64,000 bases of DNA from assembly GCA_903934325.1 (NCBI GenBank), contig CAIZNH010000001.1:26229-90228 (forward strand), in the 5' to 3' direction. The translations under genes were made by a program, and so were the position numbers. Of the stretch, positions 40,035-49,089 are shown in pieces. The first letter of the stretch is position 1, and each line of letters starts with the position of its first letter. The notes under the pieces are model-generated. The model worked only from the letters and a program-made list of their open reading frames with translations. It had not been told where the DNA came from and searched no databases. This DNA is from an uncultured Alphaproteobacteria bacterium (GTDB lineage Bacteria; Pseudomonadota; Alphaproteobacteria; Sphingomonadales; Sphingomonadaceae).

Positions 40035-41530
40035 CCATGCGCCGCCGCCCTACCTCTACCCGTCGGCGCTGGCTGGCGTGCGGCTTGTCGCTGCTGGCGC
40101 TGGCGACGGCTCCCATGCCGGCGCTGGCGCAGGACATTGCGCCGGTGGGCGATCCGCTGGAGGTGGCGCTGAAAACAGGGCCGCTGCTGCCCGATGAAGT
40201 GCTGCGCTCCTCCGCGCTCACCTTCCCCGCGATCCTCGAAGCCTTCGAGCGCGAGGCGGCGGCGCGCTCCGATCAGCTTTCGGCCGATGGCGCCTTCGAC
40301 CTGATGCTCAAGGGCGAGGCCTATGACCGCGTCACCGGCTTCTATTCCGGCGGCTTTGCCAAGGCGGAGGCGACCCAGCCGCTGCGCCCGATGGGGGCCG
40401 AGATCTTTGCCAGCTACAAGATTTCCGACGGCACCTTCCCCACCTACGAGAACGTCTTCAACACCAGCCAGTTCGGCGAGGTGAAGGTCGGCGCGCTGTT
40501 CTCGCTGCTGCGCAACCGCGAGATCGACCAGCGCCGCTTCGCAATCGAGGACACCCGGCTCGCTGCCAGCCAGGCGCGGCTCGATGTGATGCTGGTGCAA
40601 TTGAACGTCCAGCACGAGGCCCTGCGCGCCTATTGGCGCTGGGTCGCTGCGGGCGAGGAAATCCGGGTGTTCGAGGAACTGCTCGAAATCGCCGAAGCGC
40701 GGCAGGTGGGTCTCAGGCGCGAAGTCGACGAAGGCGGGCGCGCGGCGATTGCGCTCACCGAAAACGAGCAGAACCTGCTGCTGCGGCGCACCCTGCTCGA
40801 ACAGGCGCGGCGCGATTTCCAGACCGCGTCCAATTCGCTCGGCTTCTACCTGCGCGATTCCGCCGGACAGCTGATCGTGCCGACCCGCGAGCAATTGCCG
40901 GCATCCGGGCAGGTGCGAGCGATTGTCCCGGCCGAGATGCTGGCGGCCGCGCCGATGAGCACCGTCATCCAGTCGCGCCCCGAATTGCAGACCTTCCGCC
41001 TTGCGCTCGAACGCGCGACCAATCGCATCGCCCTGCGCCGCAACGACTTGCAGCCCAAGCTTGATGGCTCGATCGAGCTGTCGCGCGATTTCGGTCCGGT
41101 GGGCGCGGGCGGACCGGGGTTCGATTCCACCGACACCGTGGTCGGCCTCACCTTCACCGTGCCGCTGCAACGGCGCGAGGCGCGCGGACGCCTGCAACGC
41201 GCCGAGGCGGAGCTGCGCGAGACCGAACTGCGCCAGCGGCGCATCGCCGATCAGATCACGACCGATGTCGGCAACATCCTCGCCAATCTCTCGGCCGCGA
41301 CCAAGCTCGCTTCGCTGGCGCAGGCCGAAGTGCGGCAGGCCAACCAGATGGTGCAGGCCGAGCGCACCCGCTTCAAGCTGGGCGCAGGCGATTTCTTCTT
41401 CGTCAACCGCCGCGAGGAATCCGCCGCCGACGCCCGGATCAGAGCCATCCGCGCCGAGCTCGCCGGCCGTCTGGCCGAAGCGAGCTACAACGCGGCGACC
41501 ATGAACCTTACTGCGCTGGGGCTGGAGTAG
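40031..41530 (+). CDS. TolC-family outer membrane channel protein
   Basis: A 499-residue outer-membrane efflux protein: a signal peptide ending PMPALAQ, then long helical repeats rich in Arg, Glu and Ala with the typical double layout (residues about 60-270 and 300-490), e.g. GFYLRDSAGQLIVP in one equatorial loop and DSTDTVVGLTFTVPL before the second barrel part. It forms the outer-membrane exit for the HlyD-like adaptor upstream. GTG 40031 gives a GTGA overlap with the adaptor stop; ATG 40037 is an equally good start two codons later. Its 3' end overlaps the convergent gene by 23 bases. Confidence 0.88.
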   Translation: MTMRRRPTSTRRRWLACGLSLLALATAPMPALAQDIAPVGDPLEVALKTGPLLPDEVLRSSALTFPAILEAFEREAAARSDQLSADGAFDLMLKGEAYDRVTGFYSGGFAKAEATQPLRPMGAEIFASYKISDGTFPTYENVFNTSQFGEVKVGALFSLLRNREIDQRRFAIEDTRLAASQARLDVMLVQLNVQHEALRAYWRWVAAGEEIRVFEELLEIAEARQVGLRREVDEGGRAAIALTENEQNLLLRRTLLEQARRDFQTASNSLGFYLRDSAGQLIVPTREQLPASGQVRAIVPAEMLAAAPMSTVIQSRPELQTFRLALERATNRIALRRNDLQPKLDGSIELSRDFGPVGAGGPGFDSTDTVVGLTFTVPLQRREARGRLQRAEAELRETELRQRRIADQITTDVGNILANLSAATKLASLAQAEVRQANQMVQAERTRFKLGAGDFFFVNRREESAADARIRAIRAELAGRLAEASYNAATMNLTALGLE

Positions 41531-42497
41531 GCGCAGCCGCAGCCGCAGCGGCGGCTGCCGCTTCGGCTTCGGCCTTGGCCTTGGCTTCGGCAGCAGCAGC
41601 AGCGGCGGCAGCTTCCGCCTCGGCCTTGGCCTTCTGCTCGGCCAGTCCCACCAGATCGACCGGAATGTCGCGGTTATAGGCCAGCACCCCCGGCACCGGC
41701 GGAAGCCGGCCGACCAGCGCGCGCAGGAAGTTGTTGCGCTTGCCCGAGGCCCGCAGTTCGGCCTTGGCATTGGGGTACTTCGCCAGCGATTCCGGAATGC
41801 TCCAGTCGGTCGGCTTGGCGGGACGATCGGGCAGCAGTTCGCGCTCGAAGGTCGATTGCTCCAGCGCCGCACGATCCGCCCAGCCGAGGCTCAGGAAATC
41901 GCCCAGCGAGGTGATCTGACCGGCCTTGGCCTCGAACTTCACCGAACCCATGCACATGCACGGCCCCAGCACCGGCGATCCGGGCAGGTAGAAGATCGGG
42001 CCGTGATAGGTGTATTCGCCCGGCTCCACCTGGATGAGATAGCTGAAGCTCTTGTCCGGTCCGTCGGTCTTGTCGAAGACGAACTGCGGCCCGAAGGACA
42101 CGATCATGCGCATGTCGATCGGGTCGATCGAGAAGCTCTCCTCGGTCGGCTCGACCGGCTTGTCCCGGGGCGGACGACCGGCCTTGGCGGCGACCTCGTA
42201 GCTCTTGAGCTTCTTGGGATAGTCTTCCTTCGCCTCGGCAAATTCCTCGCGCCACTTGGCTTCGTAATTGGCGATTTCCTCCGGCCCGGGGGTCTTGAGG
42301 AAGATGCCCTGCGCGCGGTTTTGCGGGCTGCGGATGAAGATATAGGCCTTGGCCGGATCGATCTTCTCCTTGCCCGAGAGAACGTTCTTCAGCTCGATTG
42401 CCATGTATTCGGCGATATCGGGCTTGATCTTCTCGGCGGCGGCCGGGGTGGCGGCGAGCGCGAGGGCGCCCGCGATCATGGTCATCACACGCTTCAT
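41508..42497 (-). CDS. Secreted protein of unknown function with Ala/Lys/Glu-rich tail
   Basis: A 329-residue exported protein I do not recognise. It has a signal peptide (MKRVMTMIAGALALAATPAAAEK). A mixed globular part follows, including SPQNRAQGIFLKTPGPEE, FGPQFVFDKTD, a stretch EPGEYTYHGPIFYLPGSP and CMCMGSVKFEAKAG with two nearby cysteines. The last 55 residues are a nearly pure Ala/Glu/Lys coiled-coil-like tail ending in Pro/Ala. The EPGEYTYHG stretch suggests a beta-sandwich. ATG 42497 gives the signal peptide and an ATGA overlap with the upstream gene, so the pair is one operon. It converges on the export-like operon; a link between the two is possible but unproven. Confidence 0.75.
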   Translation of the reverse strand: MKRVMTMIAGALALAATPAAAEKIKPDIAEYMAIELKNVLSGKEKIDPAKAYIFIRSPQNRAQGIFLKTPGPEEIANYEAKWREEFAEAKEDYPKKLKSYEVAAKAGRPPRDKPVEPTEESFSIDPIDMRMIVSFGPQFVFDKTDGPDKSFSYLIQVEPGEYTYHGPIFYLPGSPVLGPCMCMGSVKFEAKAGQITSLGDFLSLGWADRAALEQSTFERELLPDRPAKPTDWSIPESLAKYPNAKAELRASGKRNNFLRALVGRLPPVPGVLAYNRDIPVDLVGLAEQKAKAEAEAAAAAAAAEAKAKAEAEAAAAAAAAAAPTPAPAQ

Positions 42498-43090
42498 GGC
42501 ACCAGCACCTCCGTTTGCGGCTTGGGCCCGGAAGCCACCCGCGCCTGCTTCATCAGCGCGGCCTCGCGATCCTTGGCGTTCTCGCGGCTCAGGCCTTCCT
42601 CGAAGTGGAACGCCTGCCACAGATCCTTTTCCAGACCGTAGCGATCATAGCCCTTGAAATACATACAGTTGCGCAGGTTGATGCGCTTGATCCGGCGACG
42701 TTCGGCGCTGCCGAAGATGGCGTCGGCCATCAGCCCGCCCAGCGCTCCGCCGATCCCGCCGGCGAGCATGCCGTAATTGGCCATTGCCCCGGCAATCGCC
42801 CCGCTATCGGCGCCCATGTAGAAATTGATCCCGCTGGCGAGCGAATCGCATTCGGTGATGTCGGCATAGGCCTGGCTGAAATCGGTGCCATCGCGGTGGA
42901 AGTAGAAATACTTGTCAAAGTCCGCCGCCGCCAGCGGATCGGGCTTGAAGGCGAGATCGGGCATGGCCACCGCTTCGACCTCTGCGGCGGTGAAGATCTT
43001 CATCGGCGGCTCGGTCTTGATCGCCTGCGCCTGCCCTGCGACCGGCGCAGCCACAAGCAGCGCAAGCGCCATACATTTCAACGATTTCAT
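42494..43090 (-). CDS. Secreted glycine-rich protein of unknown function
   Basis: A 198-residue protein with a signal peptide (CMALALLVAAPVAGQAQA). A short acidic-aromatic region contains DFDKYFYFHRDGTDFSQAY. A glycine/alanine-rich hydrophobic stretch ANYGMLAGGIGGALGGLMAD (glycine-zipper-like, about residues 105-125) comes next, then RRRIKRINLRNCMYFKGYDR and a charged C-terminus. Glycine zippers suggest membrane association. AAGGGAGGGG precedes ATG 43090. It is translationally coupled to the following gene by a four-base overlap. No family is recognised with confidence. Confidence 0.75.
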   Translation of the reverse strand: MKSLKCMALALLVAAPVAGQAQAIKTEPPMKIFTAAEVEAVAMPDLAFKPDPLAAADFDKYFYFHRDGTDFSQAYADITECDSLASGINFYMGADSGAIAGAMANYGMLAGGIGGALGGLMADAIFGSAERRRIKRINLRNCMYFKGYDRYGLEKDLWQAFHFEEGLSRENAKDREAALMKQARVASGPKPQTEVLVP

Positions 43091-43152
43091 GGGTGCAACC
43101 CCTCCCTTATCGATCCTTGCGGGAGTGGCAGAGAGCGGGGCTTGCCGCAAGC

Positions 43153-43608
43153 CTAAAGCTTGCCCCTGAGTGCCTGATAGGCCGCGGCCGAGACGGTATT
43201 GGCAAGGTTCAGCGAGCGGATGACGTCCGAGCGCATCGGCAGCTTGAACAGGCGGTCTGCGTGGCGTTCGATGATCGGTTTCGGGATACCCTTCGTCTCC
43301 TGCCCGAAGACGAGGAAGGCGTCATCGGGATAGTCCGGCTCGTAGAAAGACCGCGCGCCGAATTCCTCGAACAGGAACAGCTGGTCCTCGCGCGGGATGC
43401 GTTCGGCAAGAAAGGCGTCCCAGCTGGCATATTCGGCGAGGCGCACATGCGGCCAGTAATCGAGGCCGGAGCGCTTCACGCGGCTGTCCGAAATCTCGAA
43501 GCCCAGCGGGTGAATCAGGATCAGCTCCATGTCGAGCGCCACACAGGTGCGCCCCACCGCGCCGGTGTTGCCGGGGATTTCGGGCTGGATGAGGATGATG
43601 GCGGTCAT
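43153..43608 (-). CDS. trmL: tRNA (cytidine/uridine-2'-O-)-methyltransferase TrmL
   Basis: A 151-residue SPOUT methyltransferase that methylates the ribose of the wobble nucleotide (position 34) in tRNA-Leu isoacceptors. Family landmarks are ILIQPEIPGNTGAVGRTC at the N-terminus, LVFGQETKGIP in the middle and the knotted SAM-binding end MRSDVIRSLNLANTVSAAAY. The length is normal. It overlaps the upstream hydrolase gene by four bases and seems to close the leftward gatC-gatA-ORF-gatB-hydrolase-trmL string. Confidence 0.94.
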   Translation of the reverse strand: MTAIILIQPEIPGNTGAVGRTCVALDMELILIHPLGFEISDSRVKRSGLDYWPHVRLAEYASWDAFLAERIPREDQLFLFEEFGARSFYEPDYPDDAFLVFGQETKGIPKPIIERHADRLFKLPMRSDVIRSLNLANTVSAAAYQALRGKL

Positions 43609-44351
43609 GCCGGGGGCTGCCCTTCAAGATAGGCCCGCAGGGTCGAAAAGTGCGAGAGGCCGGGCTCCATCTGCAAGCCGGTGCAATCAGGCAGCACCTT
43701 CGCCAGCGCATCGGCCATGGCGGGCGGGGTCCAGTCGTCCTCGCTCCCCTGCCGGATGCTCACGGGCTGGTGCACCCGGGCCAACCCGGCGCGCCAATCG
43801 CCGACATAGGCGCGGATTTCGGCCATGTAGGCGGCGCGGTCTGCGAGAAGGCTGTGGCGCAAGGACTTCGCGAGCGCGGCGATGAATTGCGGATCGGCGG
43901 CGAGCGCGCGATCTTCGCCCTTGGCTTCCGCCATCAGCGCGGCGGCCAGCTTCGCAGACGCAAACCTTGCGACCTGCGCCTGAACGATTGTCAGCGCTGC
44001 AAACGGCACTGCCCCGGCCAGGGCCGCGCGGAACACGGGTGCGCCCGCCATGCCCCCCAGATAGTCGCCTAGCTGGAGCGGCGCAGCGGGCGAGACGAGG
44101 TCGATCCGCGCCACCCGCTCACCCAGATGCGGTGCGATCTGCAAGGCTGCTGCCGCGCCCAGCGAGAAGCCGACCAGCACCAACGGCCCGTCAGGAAAGC
44201 GCGCTGCAATGCGATTGGCCAATTGCGCGAAATCACACCCGCGCGGGGCGACATGGAAGCGTCTGGCGCGCGCGGCAATTTCCGGCCCGAAGCTCGCCAG
44301 CTCCGCGGCCGAACCGGGCAATCCGTGGAAATAGAGCGTGACGGGCGCCAA
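43605..44351 (-). CDS. Alpha/beta hydrolase-fold protein
   Basis: A 248-residue hydrolase-like protein: TLYFHGLPGSAAEL with the oxyanion-hole region, nucleophile elbow GFSLGAA (Ser), a late Asp in SEDDWTPPAMADAL and a final His in GLSHFSTL, so a Ser-Asp-His triad is present. The start appears to be TTG 44351, four bases downstream of the gatB stop, because no ATG or GTG precedes the first beta strand. The substrate is unknown. It sits between gatB and trmL in one leftward string. Confidence 0.82.
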   Translation of the reverse strand: MAPVTLYFHGLPGSAAELASFGPEIAARARRFHVAPRGCDFAQLANRIAARFPDGPLVLVGFSLGAAAALQIAPHLGERVARIDLVSPAAPLQLGDYLGGMAGAPVFRAALAGAVPFAALTIVQAQVARFASAKLAAALMAEAKGEDRALAADPQFIAALAKSLRHSLLADRAAYMAEIRAYVGDWRAGLARVHQPVSIRQGSEDDWTPPAMADALAKVLPDCTGLQMEPGLSHFSTLRAYLEGQPPA

Positions 44352-44355
44352 GCGC

Positions 44356-45852
44356 CTACCCCAGCTTGCCTTTCAGCAACTGGTTGACCACCGCCGGATT
44401 GGCCTTGCCCTGCATCGCCTTCATCGTCTGGCCGACGAAGAAGCCGAACAGCGCTTCCTTGCCGGCGCGATACTGTTCGACCTTGTCGGCATTGGCGGCG
44501 ATGATCGCGTCGACGGCGGCTTCGATCGCGCCGGTGTCGCTGACCTGCTTCAGCCCCTCGGCGTCCGCAATTTCAGACGGATCGCGGCCGGTCTTGAGGA
44601 CGATTTCGAAGATTTCCTTGGCCTGTCCGCCGCTGATCTCGCCCTTGTCGGCCATCGCGAGGATGCTCGCCTGCGCGCTCGCCGTGGCGTTGGCGGCATC
44701 GGCTTCATCGCCCAGCGCCTTGATCACCCCCGGCGCGACCGAAAGCGACCAGTTGGCGACCTGCGTGGCGACCGCGGCTTCGTCCTTGCCGATCACTGCC
44801 GCGGTTTCTGCCAGCAGCGTTTCGAACCGCGCAAAGGTCTCGACCTCGGCGGTCAGCTCGCGCGCGTTGTAGGGGGTAAGGCCGAGCACCTCGACATAGC
44901 GCTTGCGCTTGGCATCGGGCAGTTCGGGGAGCGAGGCGCGGCATTCGGCGAGGAAGTCCTCTTCCAGCACCAGCGGCAAAAGATCGGGATCGGGGAAGTA
45001 GCGATAGTCGTGCGCGTCTTCCTTGCTGCGCATGGTGCGCGTCGTGCCGGTGCCCGGATCGAACAGGCGGGTTTCCTGCACGATCGTCCCGCCCGCTTCG
45101 AGCACATCGACCTGGCGCATCGCCTCGTGCTCGATCGCCTGCATGACGAAGCGCACGGAGTTCACGTTCTTGGTTTCGGTGCGGGTGCCGAAGGGCTCGC
45201 CCGCCTTGCGCACCGAGACATTGACGTCGGCGCGCATGGAGCCTTCTTCCATGTTGCCATCGCACGAGCCGACATAGCGCAGGATCGCCCGCAGCTTCCT
45301 CAGGTAAGCCCCTGCCTCCGCAGGCGAACGCATGTCGGGCTTGGAGACGATCTCCATCAGCGCCACGCCCGAGCGGTTCAAATCGACATAGGACATGGTC
45401 GGGTGCTGATCATGCATCAGCTTGCCCGCGTCCTGCTCCACGTGAATGCGCTCGATCCCGATGACCTTGTCTTCGGGAATGCCCGCCTTCTCGTCCGCCT
45501 CGATCAGCAGCGAGCCTTCGCCGACAATCGGATGATAAAGCTGGCTGATCTGGTAGCCCTGCGGAAGATCGGCATAGAAGTAGTTCTTGCGGTCAAACCG
45601 CGACCACGCGTTGATCTGCGCTTCGATCGCCATGCCGGTGCGCACCGCCTGACGGATGCACTCGCGGTTGGGCACGGGCAGCATCCCCGGCATCGCGGCA
45701 TCGACAAGGCTGACCTGCGAGTTCGGCTCCGCGCCAAACGCCGTGGCCGAGCCGCTGAACAGCTTGGACGCGCTCGTCACCTGCGCATGGACCTCAAGGC
45801 CGATCACGACCTCCCATTCGCCCGTGGCACCCTGAATGCGGTAGTTGCTCAT
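44356..45852 (-). CDS. gatB: Aspartyl/glutamyl-tRNA(Asn/Gln) amidotransferase subunit B
   Basis: GatB is the kinase and tRNA-binding subunit of the GatCAB complex, which converts Glu-tRNA(Gln) (and Asp-tRNA(Asn)) to the amidated form. The 498-residue product has [11 protein letters not shown] at the N-terminus, the conserved [15 protein letters not shown] and [17 protein letters not shown] blocks, and the helical YqeY-like tail ending [13 protein letters not shown]. It overlaps the small membrane gene by four bases and is followed by the hydrolase gene. Confidence 0.97.
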   Translation of the reverse strand: MSNYRIQGATGEWEVVIGLEVHAQVTSASKLFSGSATAFGAEPNSQVSLVDAAMPGMLPVPNRECIRQAVRTGMAIEAQINAWSRFDRKNYFYADLPQGYQISQLYHPIVGEGSLLIEADEKAGIPEDKVIGIERIHVEQDAGKLMHDQHPTMSYVDLNRSGVALMEIVSKPDMRSPAEAGAYLRKLRAILRYVGSCDGNMEEGSMRADVNVSVRKAGEPFGTRTETKNVNSVRFVMQAIEHEAMRQVDVLEAGGTIVQETRLFDPGTGTTRTMRSKEDAHDYRYFPDPDLLPLVLEEDFLAECRASLPELPDAKRKRYVEVLGLTPYNARELTAEVETFARFETLLAETAAVIGKDEAAVATQVANWSLSVAPGVIKALGDEADAANATASAQASILAMADKGEISGGQAKEIFEIVLKTGRDPSEIADAEGLKQVSDTGAIEAAVDAIIAANADKVEQYRAGKEALFGFFVGQTMKAMQGKANPAVVNQLLKGKLG

Positions 45853-46007
45853 TTCGTTTCCTCGTCCTCGATCACCTTGCCGTCAGGCCCGAAGCGCATT
45901 TCGCCGTGATCGACGTGTTTTCTCACCCAGTTGGCGACCATGAAGGTCACCGGCACCGCGAGGGCGATGCCGATCCCGGCAAGCCACAGCGCGGTATCGG
46001 CGATCAC
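45849..46007 (-). CDS. Small single-span membrane protein between gatA and gatB
   Basis: A 52-residue protein: a membrane helix ([20 protein letters not shown], about residues 4-23) and a charged tail [20 protein letters not shown] plus VIEDEETK. Of three consecutive GTG codons, the last (46007) gives a GTGA overlap with the gatA stop and lies eight bases from GGAG. The stop overlaps gatB as ATGA, so it is embedded in the gat operon by coupling at both ends. I do not know its function. Confidence 0.72.
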   Translation of the reverse strand: MIADTALWLAGIGIALAVPVTFMVANWVRKHVDHGEMRFGPDGKVIEDEETK

Positions 46008-47485
46008 CACCACTTCTCCGGCTTGGCCGTGAAGCCCGCGCGCTGCTGGATCGCGAGACCGGCATTGAGCACGCCCTGCTCGTCGAACGGCTTGCCGACC
46101 AGCTGGAGGCCCAGCGGCAACCCGTCGGCGTTGATCGTGGCGGGCACGCTCATCGCGGGCAGGCCCGCGAGCGATGCAGGCACGGCGAAGACGTCGTTCA
46201 GATACATCGTCAGCGGGTCTTCGTTCATCGAACCCAGCGGGAACGAGGCCGTCGGCGTGGTCGGCGCGAGGATCACGTCGCACTGCTCGAAGGCGAGCGC
46301 GAAGTCGCGGGCGACCAGCGCGCGCACCTTCTGCGCCTGGGTGTAATAGGCGTCGTAGAAGCCCGCCGAGAGCACATAGGTGCCGATCAGGATGCGGCGC
46401 TTGACCTCGTCACCGAAACCGGCGGCGCGGGTTGCGGCATACATGTCCTGAAGGCCCACGCCGTCCGGCAGATCGCGCAGGCCGTAACGCACGCCGTCAT
46501 AGCGGGCGAGGTTCGACGAAGCTTCGGCAGGCGCGACGATGTAATAGGCGGGCAGCGCATATTTGGTGTGGGGCAGCGAGACGTCGACGATCTCGGCGCC
46601 CGCGTCCTTGAGCCATGCCTTGCCCTGCTCCCAGCTGTCGAGGATCGCCTGATCGGTGCCCTCCATGCGGTATTCGCGCGGGATGCCGACCTTCTTGCCG
46701 CGCAGATCGGCGTTGAGGGCCGCTTCCCAATCGGGCACGTCCATCTGGAGGCTTGTCGCGTCCTTGGGATCGAAGCCCGCCATCGCGCCCAGCATGATCG
46801 CGCAATCTTCCACCGAGCGCGCCATCGGCCCGGCCTGATCGAGGCTGGAGGCAAAGGCGACGATGCCCCAGCGCGAGCAGCGGCCATAGGTCGGCTTGAT
46901 CCCGCAGATGCCGGTGAAGGCGGCGGGCTGACGGATCGATCCGCCGGTGTCGGTGCCAGTGGCCGCCGGCGCGATGCGCGCGGCGACCGCAGAGGAGGAA
47001 CCGCCCGAGGAGCCGCCCGGCGACATGGCGGCATTGCTGCCTTCCTTGCGCCACGGCGAGGTGACATTGCCGAAATAGGAGGTCTCGTTGGACGAGCCCA
47101 TCGCGAACTGGTCGAGATTGAGCTTGCCCAGCATCCCCGCGCCCGCATCCCACAATTTCTGCGAGACCGTGCTTTCGTAGCGCGGCTGGAAGCCTTCGAG
47201 GATGTGGCTGGCCGCCGTGGTCTGCACGCCATTGGTGGCGAAGAGATCCTTCATGCCGATCGGCACGCCCGCCATGCTGCCGAGCGTTTCGCCAGCGGCG
47301 CGCGCGGCGTCCACCTTGTCGGCCGCGGCCAGCGCGTGATCGGGGGTGGTGACGATGAAGGCATTGAGCGCCGCAGCGCCCGCCACGGCGGCGTTGAAGC
47401 CTTCCGCCACTTCGCGCGCCGTGAAGTCGCCAGCGCGCACACCGTCGCGGATTTCTTTGACACCGAGAGAGGTCAGGTCACTCAC
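46004..47485 (-). CDS. gatA: Aspartyl/glutamyl-tRNA(Asn/Gln) amidotransferase subunit A
   Basis: GatA is the amidase subunit that makes ammonia from glutamine for tRNA-dependent amidation. The 493-residue product has the amidase Ser-cisSer-Lys triad: Lys in [10 protein letters not shown], then the [20 protein letters not shown] signature with the catalytic serines ([11 protein letters not shown] continues it). I chose GTG 47485 because GGAG lies seven bases upstream; TTG 47491 in the same frame is a weaker choice. The ribosome-binding site abuts a REP-like element that separates gatA from gatC. Confidence 0.97.
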   Translation of the reverse strand: MSDLTSLGVKEIRDGVRAGDFTAREVAEGFNAAVAGAAALNAFIVTTPDHALAAADKVDAARAAGETLGSMAGVPIGMKDLFATNGVQTTAASHILEGFQPRYESTVSQKLWDAGAGMLGKLNLDQFAMGSSNETSYFGNVTSPWRKEGSNAAMSPGGSSGGSSSAVAARIAPAATGTDTGGSIRQPAAFTGICGIKPTYGRCSRWGIVAFASSLDQAGPMARSVEDCAIMLGAMAGFDPKDATSLQMDVPDWEAALNADLRGKKVGIPREYRMEGTDQAILDSWEQGKAWLKDAGAEIVDVSLPHTKYALPAYYIVAPAEASSNLARYDGVRYGLRDLPDGVGLQDMYAATRAAGFGDEVKRRILIGTYVLSAGFYDAYYTQAQKVRALVARDFALAFEQCDVILAPTTPTASFPLGSMNEDPLTMYLNDVFAVPASLAGLPAMSVPATINADGLPLGLQLVGKPFDEQGVLNAGLAIQQRAGFTAKPEKWW

Positions 47486-47493
47486 AAACAACT

Positions 47494-47586
47494 CCGTTCG
47501 TGCTGAGCTTGTCGAAGCACTGTCTTTGTCTTCTTCGACGGAGCACTGAAAGAAAAGCAGCCCTTCGACAAGCTCAGGGCGAACGG
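47494..47586. repeat. REP/BIME-like element between gatC and gatA
   Basis: Ninety-three bases bounded by CCGTTCG and CGAACGG. Each arm can fold on itself (GTGC...GCAC and CCCT...AGGG), and the arms share the inverted repeat CTGAGCTTGTCGAAG / CTTCGACAAGCTCAG. The sequence type is the classic sphingomonad intergenic REP pair. It ends within ten bases of the gatA start and touches its ribosome-binding site. Confidence 0.85.
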
Positions 47587-47607
47587 GAAAGGGTGCAGGA
47601 CCTTTCC

Positions 47608-47910
47608 CTATTCAATGACTTTGGGCACACCAAAGAACCCATGCTCGGCCGCAGGCGCATTGGCGAGCACATCGGCCTGCTTGCCGCCGCCGGTGAGCGG
47701 ATCGGCATCGACCACGTCATCGCGCAGGCGCAGGGTATTGGGGATCACCGCCGCCATCGGCTCGATCCCTGTAACGTCCACCTCGCCCAGCTGTTCGACC
47801 CATTGCAGGATGCCGTTGAGTTCCGGCACCATGCGTTCCAGCTCGGCGTCATCCATGCGGATGCGCGCCAGCGAGGCGATCTTGGCAACGGTTGCCTTGT
47901 CGACCGACAT
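47608..47910 (-). CDS. gatC: Aspartyl/glutamyl-tRNA(Asn/Gln) amidotransferase subunit C
   Basis: GatC is the small subunit that stabilises GatA-GatB. The 100-residue product is normal in length, with [20 protein letters not shown] at the N-terminus, [21 protein letters not shown] in the middle (21 residues shortened here: [12 protein letters not shown]) and [13 protein letters not shown] then a C-terminal [10 protein letters not shown]. It is first in the gat string, with the REP-like element between it and gatA. Confidence 0.95.
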   Translation of the reverse strand: MSVDKATVAKIASLARIRMDDAELERMVPELNGILQWVEQLGEVDVTGIEPMAAVIPNTLRLRDDVVDADPLTGGGKQADVLANAPAAEHGFFGVPKVIE

Positions 47911-47925
47911 TGCTCGGAGCGCCCC

Positions 47926-48525
47926 TTACTGTGCCGGAGCCGCTTCGGGAGCCGGGCCTGCACCGGCCTCGGCACCGGGAGCACCCGCGCCGCCCATCTG
48001 CGACTGCATCGCCTGCTGCAGAATGCCGAGGTTCCGCTCGAAGGTCTTCTGGCTCATCACGTCGATCACCTCGATCTCGAACTCGAGATCGGCGTTCGGC
48101 GGGATCGGCGCGCCCTGCGGCGGCTCGGCGCCATAGGCCTTGTCGGCGGGGATGAATAGCACGTACTTGCCGCCCTTCTGCATCTGCTGGAGGCCTTCGA
48201 AGAAGCCCGGAATGGTCGCACCTTCCTCGATCGGGAACGGCGTGCCTTCGGGGAAGATGCCCTCGACCGGCAGCGGAATATCGCGCGATTCGTCAAACAC
48301 CGTGCCATCGGCGGCGAGCTTGCCCTTGTACTTGATGAAGAGCACATCGCCCGTCTGCGGCATCGGACCGGTGCCAGCGGCGAGCGTGTCGACATCGACC
48401 CCGCGCGGCACGGCCGCCCAGGCGAGGCCGGCGCCGACGGCGATGGCCAGCACGACGCCCAGCCACAGCTTGGTCAGCGAGCCCTTGGCAACGGGCTGGA
48501 TCGGAACGCGGGTGATCTCGGTCAT
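47926..48525 (-). CDS. Membrane-anchored FKBP-type peptidyl-prolyl isomerase
   Basis: A 199-residue protein: a short cytoplasmic N-terminus, a membrane anchor (about residues 19-38, LTKLWLGVVLAIAVGAGLAW), an FKBP domain (about 55-160) with GDVLFIKYKGKLADGT-like sequence, FDESRDIPLPV, IPGFFEGLQQMQKGGKYVLF and FIPADKAYG, and a Gly/Ala/Pro-rich tail. It should speed proline isomerisation in periplasmic proteins. ATG 48525 has AGGAC upstream and is preferred to ATG 48540. It lies 15 bases upstream of gatC. Confidence 0.9.
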   Translation of the reverse strand: MTEITRVPIQPVAKGSLTKLWLGVVLAIAVGAGLAWAAVPRGVDVDTLAAGTGPMPQTGDVLFIKYKGKLAADGTVFDESRDIPLPVEGIFPEGTPFPIEEGATIPGFFEGLQQMQKGGKYVLFIPADKAYGAEPPQGAPIPPNADLEFEIEVIDVMSQKTFERNLGILQQAMQSQMGGAGAPGAEAGAGPAPEAAPAQ

Positions 48526-48570
48526 GGTAAAGTCCTGCATGGGCGCGACCTTGCTGCCGCGTAAGACGAC

Positions 48571-48598
48571 AAAAGGGCGCGGGGATGAGCCGCGCCCT
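48571..48598 (-). terminator. Rho-independent terminator after rpsU
   Basis: On the minus strand the arms CCGCGCCC and GGGCGCGG pair around a short loop and are followed by TTTT. It lies between the rpsU stop and the start of the FKBP gene, so the two genes are separate transcription units. Confidence 0.8.
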
Positions 48599-48661
48599 GA
48601 TGGCTTATCGCAAAGGGGGTTTCAAGCGCTTCTGCGAGAGCAGGAGCGCCTGGCAACGGGA

Positions 48662-48868
48662 TTACTTGCTCCCGTCGCGCTCCATCCGCTTGCGCTCGAG
48701 CTTGCGGGCGCGGCGCACGGCGGCAGCCTTTTCGCGGGCGCGCTTCTCGGAGGGCTTTTCGTAGTGGCGACGCAGCTTCATCTCGCGATAAACGCCTTCG
48801 CGCTGCAGCTTCTTCTTGAGCGCGCGCAGGGCCTGATCGACATTGTTATCGCGAACCATGATTTGCAT
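48662..48868 (-). CDS. rpsU: 30S ribosomal protein S21
   Basis: A 68-residue, very basic protein with the S21 pattern: [20 protein letters not shown] at the start, then [20 protein letters not shown] and an Arg/Lys-rich tail. It is a late-assembling small-subunit protein that helps 16S rRNA pair with the mRNA leader. It is monocistronic, ended by its own hairpin, as usual in alphaproteobacteria. Confidence 0.96.
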   Translation of the reverse strand: MQIMVRDNNVDQALRALKKKLQREGVYREMKLRRHYEKPSEKRAREKAAAVRRARKLERKRMERDGSK

Positions 48869-49089
48869 AAACGACGACTACCTCATGTTCAAACGCCCAG
48901 AGCCCCGCTTGCGATTCGGCGCGGGGATGCGCGGTGAATTTCCATTGGAACACGGGCGAATCCCACGGGGGAGCCGCCCTCATTACGGCGCCCCGATAGT
49001 CCAACACCGCCGCAAAGGCAACCCACCTGCTGCAAGCCGCGATGCACCCTGCGCTAGGCAATGCGGCCCACGCTCGCTATGGGCACCCG

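Noticed and set aside
48869..49089. Possible fluoride riboswitch upstream of crcB
   Set aside because: The sequence lacks a convincing match to the conserved pseudoknot core; only a covariance-model search could decide.
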